Assembly: GCF_965224175.1 (NCBI RefSeq)
Contig: NZ_OZ245041.1
Coordinates: forward strand, 3,410,001 to 3,474,000
Reading direction: 5' to 3'
Origin: Kordia sp965224175
Lineage (GTDB): Bacteria > Bacteroidota > Bacteroidia > Flavobacteriales > Flavobacteriaceae
Length of the DNA stretch: 64,000 nucleotides
Shown: piece by piece, positions 52,917 to 61,700 of the stretch
How the letters are laid out: each line of letters opens with the position of its first letter
Position numbering within the stretch: position 1 is the stretch's first letter
The notes under the pieces: generated by a model
What the model saw: the letters and a program-made list of their open reading frames with translations, nothing else
What the model was told of the DNA's origin: nothing
Databases searched by the model: none
Made by a program: the position numbers and the translations under genes

Positions 52917-53903
52917 ATGAAACGAATTCTAATCACGGGAGCAGCAGGATTCATAGGATCGCACCTATGCGATCGATTTATCAATGAAGGATATCACGTT
53001 ATTGGAATGGATAATCTTATCACAGGAGACATTCGTAACATTGAGCATTTATTTCATCTAAAAGAATTTCAGTTTTACCATCACGATGTGACAAAATTTG
53101 TACATGTTCCAGGGAAACTAGATTATATTTTACATTTTGCTTCACCAGCAAGTCCTATTGATTATTTAAAAATTCCGATTCAAACCTTAAAAGTAGGTTC
53201 ACTAGGAACACATAATTTATTAGGATTAGCTAAAGAAAAGAAAGCGCGTATTTTAATAGCTTCTACTTCGGAAGTTTATGGAGATCCGTTAGTACATCCA
53301 CAACATGAAGAATACTACGGAAATGTAAATACTATTGGTCCACGTGGCGTATATGATGAAGCCAAACGATTCCAAGAATCAATTACCATGGCATATCATC
53401 GTTTTCACGGATTAGAAACACGAATTGTGCGTATATTTAATACCTACGGACCGCGTATGCGACTCAATGATGGACGTGTAATTCCAGCTTTTATTGGGCA
53501 AGCTTTACGTGGTGAAGATTTAACGGTTTTTGGTGATGGAAAACAAACGCGTTCTTTCTGCTATATTACCGATCAAGTAGAAGGAATTTTTAGATTATTA
53601 ATGAGTGATTATGTAGAGCCAATCAACATTGGAAATCCGCATGAAATCACCATTAGAGATTTTGCAGAAGAAATCATCAAACTTACGGGAACAACGCAAA
53701 AAGTAATTTATAAAGAATTACCTGTAGACGATCCGTTACAGCGAAAACCAGACATTCGCAAAGCAAAAGAAATTCTAAATTGGGAGCCAAAAATAGATCG
53801 TACTGAAGGAATGCGAAGAACTTACGAATATTTTAAATCATTACCAGAAAAAGAGCTTTTCAAAAAAGAACACAAAGATTTTTCAACCTATACAAGAATG
53901 TAA
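52917..53903 (+). CDS. uxs: UDP-glucuronate decarboxylase (UDP-xylose synthase)
   Basis: A 328-residue SDR enzyme with GAAGFIGSHLCDRF, HFASPASPIDY, ASTSEVYGDP, the Tyr-Lys motif GVYDEAKRF, and NTYGPRMRLNDGRVIPAF. The SPASP and NTYGPRM blocks are hallmarks of UXS. It converts UDP-glucuronate to UDP-xylose with bound NAD. Together with ugd it gives UDP-xylose for the glycan. A 112-base AT-rich gap without features lies before it. Confidence 0.93.
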   Translation: MKRILITGAAGFIGSHLCDRFINEGYHVIGMDNLITGDIRNIEHLFHLKEFQFYHHDVTKFVHVPGKLDYILHFASPASPIDYLKIPIQTLKVGSLGTHNLLGLAKEKKARILIASTSEVYGDPLVHPQHEEYYGNVNTIGPRGVYDEAKRFQESITMAYHRFHGLETRIVRIFNTYGPRMRLNDGRVIPAFIGQALRGEDLTVFGDGKQTRSFCYITDQVEGIFRLLMSDYVEPINIGNPHEITIRDFAEEIIKLTGTTQKVIYKELPVDDPLQRKPDIRKAKEILNWEPKIDRTEGMRRTYEYFKSLPEKELFKKEHKDFSTYTRM

Positions 53904-53906
53904 TTC

Positions 53907-55310
53907 ATGCACATAAGAGGAAGATATTCGTGGCTCTTGCGACCATTTTTTGTGGTGTTCGACTTGTGCGTCATCAATATTCTTGTCTTTTTCTTTTTCA
54001 ACTTTAACGATCAAGACTTATATTTTTTTGATTCCAGTTTTTGGAATAACAAACACTTATTATTTATCATATATACGGTGATTTTTTGGCCGTTATCTTC
54101 TTTCTTTTTAAAATTTTATAACGTTTACCGATTTACATCAGTACCACATATTTTATCGTTACTCATTAAACAATTATTGGCGTATACGCTGATTATGTAT
54201 GCGTTTATTGGAATTTTTAGAAGTATTAATGTCTCTGCATTTGTTACGTTTAAATACCTAATGCTTAGCTTCGGAATTATAGGGTTGGGTAAAATAATTG
54301 GGTATTATGGTCTAAAAAAATACCGTGCCGTATTAGATGGAAATATTCGTAGAGTAATCATTATTGGAGCAAGTGCTGGCGCACAAGAATTAGAACGTTT
54401 ATTCAGAAACAACAAAGAACTTGGATATAAAATACTTGGTATTTTTAGCGATAAAAGGCAAGATGCTTCTGGAACAATAGATGAAAGTTTTGACTTTATA
54501 GAAAAGGAGCAAGGTATTGACGAAATTTACTGTACCATTGACGAACTCTCAGAAAAACACGTTAACGATTATGTGAAATATGCAAGTATGAACATGATCA
54601 ACATTAAATTTATTCCAAACACAAAAAAGTTAATTACCAAACGACTCAAAACAGATTATTATAACTATTTACCTGTATTATCTATTCAAGAAATAGCACT
54701 CAATAACAACTTAAATAGATTTATAAAACGAGCATTTGATGTAGCGTTTTCGTTGCTTATCATCATTTTTATTCTGTCTTGGTTAATTCCGTTAATGGCA
54801 ATATTAATCAAGCTTGAATCGAAAGGACCTGTATTTTACAAGCATATTCGTAATGGAATCAATTACAAAGAATTTACATGCTACAAATTCCGTTCACTAG
54901 CGCACAATAACAATGATGGTTATGAACATGTAAAAGAACAAGATTCACGCGTCACAAAAATTGGTCGTTTTATTCGAAAAACCAGTATTGACGAATTACC
55001 ACAATTTTTCAATGTTTTAAAAGGCGATATGTCTGTTGTAGGACCAAGACCACATATGATTCCGTACACAAAAGAGTACGCAAAAAAGATTGATAAATAC
55101 AACTTTGTATTCCGCCATAGTGTAAAACCTGGAATTTCTGGTTTGGCACAGGTGAAAGGATATCGTGGTGAAATAAAAAATGATGAAGACATTATAAATC
55201 GAATTAAATACGACATCTTTTACATTGAAAACTGGTCGTTATTTTTGGACATAAAAATTATCTTTGAAACGATTGTTAACATTCTCAGAGGAGAAAAAAA
55301 TGCATACTAA
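53907..55310 (+). CDS. WcaJ-like undecaprenyl-phosphate sugar phosphotransferase
   Basis: A 467-residue polyprenyl-phosphate hexose-1-phosphate transferase. Four or five N-terminal membrane helices (to about 140) are followed by a nucleotide-binding-like domain (about 146-260, RRVIIIGASAGAQELE), then a C-terminal catalytic domain with TSIDELPQFFNVLKGDMSVV, whose Asp-Glu dyad is present. It loads the first sugar, often glucose or galactose, onto the lipid carrier. The locus thus has two initiating enzymes of different size classes. It begins 3 bases after the uxs stop. Confidence 0.9.
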   Translation: MHIRGRYSWLLRPFFVVFDLCVINILVFFFFNFNDQDLYFFDSSFWNNKHLLFIIYTVIFWPLSSFFLKFYNVYRFTSVPHILSLLIKQLLAYTLIMYAFIGIFRSINVSAFVTFKYLMLSFGIIGLGKIIGYYGLKKYRAVLDGNIRRVIIIGASAGAQELERLFRNNKELGYKILGIFSDKRQDASGTIDESFDFIEKEQGIDEIYCTIDELSEKHVNDYVKYASMNMINIKFIPNTKKLITKRLKTDYYNYLPVLSIQEIALNNNLNRFIKRAFDVAFSLLIIIFILSWLIPLMAILIKLESKGPVFYKHIRNGINYKEFTCYKFRSLAHNNNDGYEHVKEQDSRVTKIGRFIRKTSIDELPQFFNVLKGDMSVVGPRPHMIPYTKEYAKKIDKYNFVFRHSVKPGISGLAQVKGYRGEIKNDEDIINRIKYDIFYIENWSLFLDIKIIFETIVNILRGEKNAY

Positions 55311-55312
55311 TC

Positions 55313-56083
55313 ATGCGTGAACTGTTAGTTTCTGTCATTACACCTACATACAATGCACAATCGTTTATTGCGGAAACTATTGATTCTGTCAGAGCGCAAT
55401 CGTATACAAACTGGGAAATGATTATTGTAGACGATGCTTCTTCAGACAAAACCGTAGAAATCTTAAATCAATACGCAGCTATAGACGATCGTATCAAAGT
55501 TCATCTATTACAAACCAATTCTGGCGCAGCCATCGCACGAAATTCAGCCATAAAAAAAGCTTCAGGAAGTTATATTGCATTTTTAGATGCAGATGATTTG
55601 TGGAAACCGGAAAAACTCACCAAGCAACTCGCATTCATGCAAGAAAAAAACATTGCGGTTAGTTTTTCAAGCTATGAATTGATGGATGAAGACGGAAAAT
55701 CATTAGGAAAAATGGTAAAAGCCTTGCCAAAAGTAGATTTTTCCAAAATGCTCAAAAGTAATTATGTCGGAAACCTTACGGGAATATACAATGCGCAACA
55801 ATTAGGAAAAGTCTATATGCCAAATATTCGTAAACGTCAAGATTGGGCATTATGGCTTACACTGATCAAAAAAGTAGGTTATGCCTACAGTTTAGAAGAA
55901 CCTTTAGCGAAATATCGTGTGCGGGAAAATTCAATTTCGTCTAATAAACTAAATTTATTAAAATACAATTATACTATTTACAGAAAGGCGCTTAAATTTG
56001 GGGCTTTCAAATCGAGCTTATATTTGCTGCGATTTTTAATAGAACATTTCTTTATAAAACCACAACAAACAACACAACTATGA
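55313..56083 (+). CDS. Glycosyltransferase family 2 protein
   Basis: A 256-residue GT-A enzyme with SVITPTYNAQSFIAETIDSV, VDDASSDKTVE and the metal-binding DADD in AFLDADDLWKP. It probably transfers an activated sugar in the cytoplasm to the growing lipid-linked repeat unit. It starts 2 bases after the WcaJ-like gene and overlaps purD by 4 bases. It is the last polysaccharide gene of the block. Confidence 0.9.
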   Translation: MRELLVSVITPTYNAQSFIAETIDSVRAQSYTNWEMIIVDDASSDKTVEILNQYAAIDDRIKVHLLQTNSGAAIARNSAIKKASGSYIAFLDADDLWKPEKLTKQLAFMQEKNIAVSFSSYELMDEDGKSLGKMVKALPKVDFSKMLKSNYVGNLTGIYNAQQLGKVYMPNIRKRQDWALWLTLIKKVGYAYSLEEPLAKYRVRENSISSNKLNLLKYNYTIYRKALKFGAFKSSLYLLRFLIEHFFIKPQQTTQL

Positions 56084-57351
56084 ACATTCTTGTTTTAGGA
56101 TCAGGAGGAAGAGAACACACATTTGCTTGGAAACTAGCACAAAGTCCAAAACTAACAAAGCTATTTGTAGCACCTGGAAATGCAGGAACGGCAGCAATTG
56201 CACAAAACGTAGCAATGAATGTGAACGATTTTGAAGCAATTGGTAAGTTTTCTGTCGAAAACAATATTGACATGGTTGTTGTAGGACCAGAAGATCCTTT
56301 GGTAAAAGGAATTCATGATTATTTCTTAAATGATGATGCTTTGCGCAAAATTCATGTCATTGGTCCGCAAACTGCTGCTGCCGAATTGGAAGGAAGTAAA
56401 GAATTTGCCAAAAAATTTATGATGCGTCATCATATTCCAACTGCAGCGTATGAGAGTTTTACAAAAGATACAGTAGAAGCAGGTTGCGAATTTTTAACTA
56501 CGCTAAAAGCACCTTATGTACTAAAAGCAGATGGTTTAGCGGCAGGAAAAGGAGTTTTAATCATCAATGATTTACAAGAAGCGCAGGATGCGCTGCGTGA
56601 AATGTTGGTAGATGCTAAATTTGGAGATGCAAGTACAAAAGTTGTCATTGAAGAATTTTTAGACGGAATCGAGTTAAGTTGTTTTGTGTTAACAGATGGG
56701 AAAAACTATGTAACACTTCCAACGGCTAAAGATTACAAGCGAATTGGAGAAGGAGATACAGGATTAAATACTGGAGGAATGGGCGCTATATCGCCAGTAC
56801 CTTTTGCAGATGCAGCATTCATGGAAAAAATTGAATCACGCATCATCAAACCTACTATTGAAGGTTTTCAAAAAGATAACTTACCATACAAAGGTTTTGT
56901 CTTTATTGGATTGATAAAAGTTGGTAACGATCCGTTTGTTATAGAATATAATGTGCGAATGGGAGATCCAGAGACAGAAGTAGTTATTCCTCGATTAGAA
57001 AATGATTTAGTAGCTATATTTGAAGCTGTAGGTAATCAAACCTTAAATAATATTACATTAAAAGTAAAACAAGAAGCGGCTACTACAATAATGGTTGTTT
57101 CTGGTGGATATCCGGAAGCTTATGAAAAAGGAAAAGAAATCACGGGTGTAGACACCATAGACGATTCTATCGTATTTCATGCAGGAACAAAACTAGAAGG
57201 AGAAAAAGTATTGACAAACGGAGGAAGAGTGATCGCTATCACATCACATGCAGCTACTTATGAAGATGCCATAAAAAAATCTTATCAAAATATAAACAAG
57301 TTACATTTTGATAAGATGTATTATAGAAAAGATATCGGCTTTGACTTATAA
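56080..57351 (+). CDS. purD: Phosphoribosylamine-glycine ligase
   Basis: A 423-residue ATP-grasp enzyme of purine synthesis, joining phosphoribosylamine and glycine with ATP to form GAR. Motifs: VLGSGGREHTFAWKL, VVVGPEDPLVKG, ADGLAAGKGV, and RMGDPETEVV. Normal length. Its 3' end overlaps the DUF6341 gene tail to tail by six bases. The start overlaps the GT2 gene by 4 bases, tying a housekeeping gene to the polysaccharide operon. Confidence 0.96.
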   Translation: MNILVLGSGGREHTFAWKLAQSPKLTKLFVAPGNAGTAAIAQNVAMNVNDFEAIGKFSVENNIDMVVVGPEDPLVKGIHDYFLNDDALRKIHVIGPQTAAAELEGSKEFAKKFMMRHHIPTAAYESFTKDTVEAGCEFLTTLKAPYVLKADGLAAGKGVLIINDLQEAQDALREMLVDAKFGDASTKVVIEEFLDGIELSCFVLTDGKNYVTLPTAKDYKRIGEGDTGLNTGGMGAISPVPFADAAFMEKIESRIIKPTIEGFQKDNLPYKGFVFIGLIKVGNDPFVIEYNVRMGDPETEVVIPRLENDLVAIFEAVGNQTLNNITLKVKQEAATTIMVVSGGYPEAYEKGKEITGVDTIDDSIVFHAGTKLEGEKVLTNGGRVIAITSHAATYEDAIKKSYQNINKLHFDKMYYRKDIGFDL

Positions 57352-57573
57352 ATAAGAATGAGCCGTAACTTCTTTGCTTTCTTCGTTATTGTCGTTGAAT
57401 TTCTTTAACTGCATTACCCAGTAAACCATAGCAACGGCTCCAATAATCATAAAGAGCCAATTGATCGTATTTGCTGCAAACCAGCTTTCTAATTCTAATT
57501 CACGCATTGAGTCAAAAGGAGCAAATAATACACCTTCAAACAAGTAAGCGATTCCTTCAAAAAAATCTTTCAT
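57346..57573 (-). CDS. DUF6341-type small membrane protein
   Basis: A 75-residue protein with one strong membrane helix (NTINWLFMIIGAVAMVYWVMQ, about residues 35-56) and a charged C-terminal tail. It matches what I recall as DUF6341, a flavobacterial family near purD and DUF6427. Function is unknown. The gene is divergent from the DUF6427 gene, and its -7 motif TATTTTTG lies at 57601-57608. It overlaps purD by six bases at the 3' ends. Confidence 0.75.
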   Translation of the reverse strand: MKDFFEGIAYLFEGVLFAPFDSMRELELESWFAANTINWLFMIIGAVAMVYWVMQLKKFNDNNEESKEVTAHSYL

Positions 57574-57600
57574 CGATAAATCATTATTATATTTACACTA

Positions 57601-57608
57601 CAAAAATA
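57601..57608 (-). promoter_or_regulatory. -7 element of the DUF6341 gene
   Basis: On the minus strand TATTTTTG fits TAnnTTTG exactly, about 28 bases before the ATG at 57573. On the other strand TATATTTA (57588-57595) is a weaker candidate for DUF6427. Confidence 0.45.
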
Positions 57609-57620
57609 TAAAAACCTAAA

Positions 57621-58538
57621 ATGATAACAAGCGTTTTTGGCAAATCAAAACCAATAAATTTTATTTTATGCACTGCAATAACGCTAGTGTATTTTGTAAC
57701 ATACTTATTTTCAAGTAATAAGGTGTTTGGTTTAGAAATGTTCTCCTTAGAAATTCCAGTAGTGCTTTTACTATTATTTTCCCTATTTATGGTAAATTTC
57801 ATTGTAAAAAAGAACGAACTCACACAACAAAACGATTATGCGCTTCTATTGGTTGCTATTTTTATAGGTTTATTTCCTACTATTTTTGAGCATATCAAAA
57901 TTGTATGTATTCATGTTTTAGTGTTATTATCTTTTAGAAGAATCATTAGTTTGCGAACTCTTAACAGTGTAAAACAAAAACTTTTTGATGCATCCTTATA
58001 TATAAGTTTGGCAATACTGTTTGATTCTTGGATGATTCTGTTTTTAGGAATCATATATATAGGAATCTTGATATATGTTTCTAGTGATTATAGAAATTGG
58101 TTAGTTCCATTGGTTAGCTTTACAATGGTATTATTTTTATCGTTAGTCTACATCTATCTTACAAAACAAGACATTCTTACAAATCCTTTATTTCAGTTTG
58201 ATATAAAAATTAATTATTCTTTGTCAAACTATAGAAGAATTTCATTACATATCTTCATTACACTTCTTTTTTGCATAAATTTTGTAATATTTTTTCTAAA
58301 ATTTAAAACGTATTCTTCTCAAAAAAAGATTTCTTTTTTACTAACTAAAGTGCTGTTTTTTATTGGGGTTACCTACGTTTTATTCGCTAAAAATACAACT
58401 CATGATACAGAGATTTTACTCTTATTTCCAGTAGCTATTTTAATGGCAAATCTTCTAGAAAATATTGAAAATAAAAGGATAAGCGATATTTTAATAGTAT
58501 TACTAATGATTGTTAGTTTTATCTTCAATATTTATTAA
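57621..58538 (+). CDS. DUF6427-type integral membrane protein
   Basis: A 305-residue protein with about nine membrane helices and very few charged residues between them. It matches what I recall as DUF6427, paired with DUF6341 and purD in Flavobacteriaceae. No catalytic motif is visible and function is unknown. The 246 bases after it hold no convincing gene. Confidence 0.75.
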   Translation: MITSVFGKSKPINFILCTAITLVYFVTYLFSSNKVFGLEMFSLEIPVVLLLLFSLFMVNFIVKKNELTQQNDYALLLVAIFIGLFPTIFEHIKIVCIHVLVLLSFRRIISLRTLNSVKQKLFDASLYISLAILFDSWMILFLGIIYIGILIYVSSDYRNWLVPLVSFTMVLFLSLVYIYLTKQDILTNPLFQFDIKINYSLSNYRRISLHIFITLLFCINFVIFFLKFKTYSSQKKISFLLTKVLFFIGVTYVLFAKNTTHDTEILLLFPVAILMANLLENIENKRISDILIVLLMIVSFIFNIY

Positions 58539-58654
58539 AAATAAACTCAAAAACCGTAAATACAAGAACGTTTTTACTTACATATATGTAGTACTATTAT
58601 TACATAAAGTGCTTTTTCTCGATTTTAATGACGTTTTATCTAAAAGAAAACCCG

Positions 58655-58689
58655 TTGTCTGTTTATTAAAAGAATTCCAAATATTTTTG
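58655..58689 (+). promoter_or_regulatory. Possible promoter of the surface-protein gene
   Basis: TATTTTTG (58682-58689) fits TAnnTTTG exactly; a TTG at 58655-58657 is a poor -33, 24 bases upstream. Transcription would start about 90 bases before the ATG 58785. The rest of the 58539-58784 gap shows nothing else clear. Confidence 0.35.
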
Positions 58690-58784
58690 TGTTCGAGAAT
58701 TAAGCCGCTCACCCCAAACTTATTATTAATTAAAATCTATTTGTGTATTTGGATACATATAATAGTTAACTAAACAGCAAATCA

Positions 58785-61700
58785 ATGAAGACTAAAATTA
58801 CTCTTTTGGTCCTAACTGCCTTATTAGGACTGACGAATGTTTTCGCGAATTCGATGCCCTCGAGCGAAAATGTTGTCGAGAATGAAATCATGACCACTGG
58901 TGATAATTCAATTATCATTTCAGCAGGGAAAAGAATCTACACACTCGACATGAACACGTACCAAGCTACGTTGTTGGCAACATCACCTTATGTAAACGAA
59001 ATTAACTCTATCGCAAGTGATGCCACTTCGGGATGGATTTTTTACGTTTCTAACCATATTTCTAGGTACAACTGGACTATTTATGGTTACAATGTGTACA
59101 CAAACACACACAAAAACTTTGGATCAGTTAGACATTTCTTTACTAGTACTGGTCATGCTTACTCATCTAGAGGTTTAGCTTCTGGAGGAGCAACTTTCTA
59201 CAACGGGAAACTATATTTCGCAATGGAATATCCTGTGTATTGTTCTTACTACTACAGAGGTACTGGAAGATCATCAGGAAGAGGAACTTCATCTACTGGT
59301 CAAAATCTTAAAGATGAATTATCGGACAATCAAAGAGCGGCAGGAACAGGGTCAGCTGGATCAACGATGATTACTAGAAACGCATCTAGAAGAAGCGCTT
59401 CAACTGGAAGAATAGCAAACAGAGAAGAAGAACAAGATACAAGAGATAACGGAAGAGATGGAAATGGAGAATCTCCAGAAGATTTCGTTATTGTTGAAGC
59501 TGAAGAGGCTAATCAAATGAACGAGAACGTTAGTGATTACCTTCCTGAAGAAGAATTACCAGCAGAGACAGAAGCAACTTCTGATGACAACTTGCAAAGA
59601 AGATCATCTAGAAGTGCTAGAGGTTCTAAAGGTGGAGGTACTCAGAAGTCATCTTACTACCACAGTACATACAACAACAACATGTACTTATTAGAAATTT
59701 CTTTTAATGGATTATCTGATGCTACAGGACAAACAACGTCTGTTGCAAACGGAACACCTGTATATGACAACTGGTGGTACTCTAGTTTCCTTTACAAAGG
59801 AGAACTTGGAGATATCGTAGTTGGAGATAACGGCCAGATGTACGCTGCTACATCTTACCAAGTACAAGCATACAACTTCAACAATAACACATATGACTGG
59901 GCTAACAATGAAGATGTTTATGCACAAATGGCAAAAGATAAGCACAGCAATCTTCAATTATTGAAGAATAAAATAACATACACTACATATTACTATCACG
60001 GTTGTCCACAAAATGTGTATACAACTAAAAGTTATGTACAGTCGTATACAGCACCTTCTCATTTAAGAACTTACAACAACATTCAATTAGGATCATTAAA
60101 TGAAATTACAGGAATGGATCCTCATGATGTAGGTAAAATTACTGATGCATCAGATTATGTAAACCTTACACCACCTGTATCTTACAAAGTAAAAGGTACT
60201 GTATATGATGATAATGACGAAGACGGAAACTTTAATAGTTCAGTTGACGGAAGATTACAAGGTGTTTTGGTAACATTATATGCTGATAATAACGCTGATG
60301 GATTGTTAGATTCAGGAGATACAGTAATTGATACAAGAAATACAAGCTCAACTGGATGGTATTCTTTCCCAGATGTTCAAGTTGCTAAAACAATAGTAGC
60401 TGTAACTAAGCCAGCTGATACAAATACAGCAACATTTACATCAACAAGTCCAGAAGTTGTAGCTATTACAGGTTCAACAGATGATGTACGTGTTAATTTT
60501 GGAATCAACGAACAACAAATTCTTGTAAACTACGATGTTTTTGGAACTGTATTCGATGATAATAATGAAAATGCAACATTAGAAAATGGTGAAGCAGGAT
60601 TAAACAATGTAACATTAACATTATACAATGACACAAACGCTGACGGAGTATTAGATACTAATGATACAGTAATCGCAACAACTACTTCAGGAGTAGACGG
60701 AACATATAGCTTCTTACATGTATGCATTCAAAATACAATAGTAGCAGTAACAGTACCAACTAATACAGGGACTTTTACATATACTCTTACTACACCAGGA
60801 ACACAAGCAATCAACGAAATCAACAATGACGTAACTGGACTTGACTTCGGAATTAACGAAGAGCAAGTAGTTGATTATACAATCTCAGGAAATGTATACG
60901 ATGATAATGACGAAAGTGGAGCACAAGATGCTGGAGAAGATGACTTAGATGCTATCACGGTAACATTATATGCTGATAACAATGCTAACGGAACTGTTGA
61001 TGCTGGAGATACTGCAATTTCAACTGCTGTAACAGGAGTTGATGGAGCGTATAGCTTTGCAAACGTAACTGCACCAAACACAGTAGTAGCAGTAACAGTA
61101 CCATCAAACACAGTAGACTTTACATATACATTAACAACTGCAGGAGAAGTGAACACAAGTTCAACAACTACTGATGTACCTAATGTAAACTTCGGAATTA
61201 ACGAAGTACAAGTTATCGATTACAATATCTCAGGAACTGTATTCGATGATGACAATGCTAATGGAGTAAATGATACTGAAGCTGGATTAGATGCTGTTAC
61301 AGTAACATTATATACTGATAACAACAATGATGGAACTGTTGATGGAGGTGATACAGTAATCACAAGTACTACAACAGGAGTTGATGGAACATATAGTTTT
61401 GCAAACGTAACTGTGCCAAACACATTAGTAGGAGTAACAGTGCCATCAAATACAGCAAACTTTACATATACATTAACAACTGCAGGAGCAATCAATACAA
61501 GTTCAACTATTACTGATATAACTGGAGCTGATTTTGGAGTTAACCAAGAACAAATTATCAACTACAACATCTCAGGAACTGTATTCGATGATGATAACGA
61601 AAATGGAACAAACGATAGTGAAGCTGGATTAAACGGAATCACAGTAACATTATACGCTGATAACAATGCTGATGGAAACTTAGACGTAGCAGATACTAAT

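Noticed and set aside
58510..58773. Plus-strand 87-residue open frame
   Set aside because: It overlaps the end of the DUF6427 gene, has unnatural composition and no recognisable feature.
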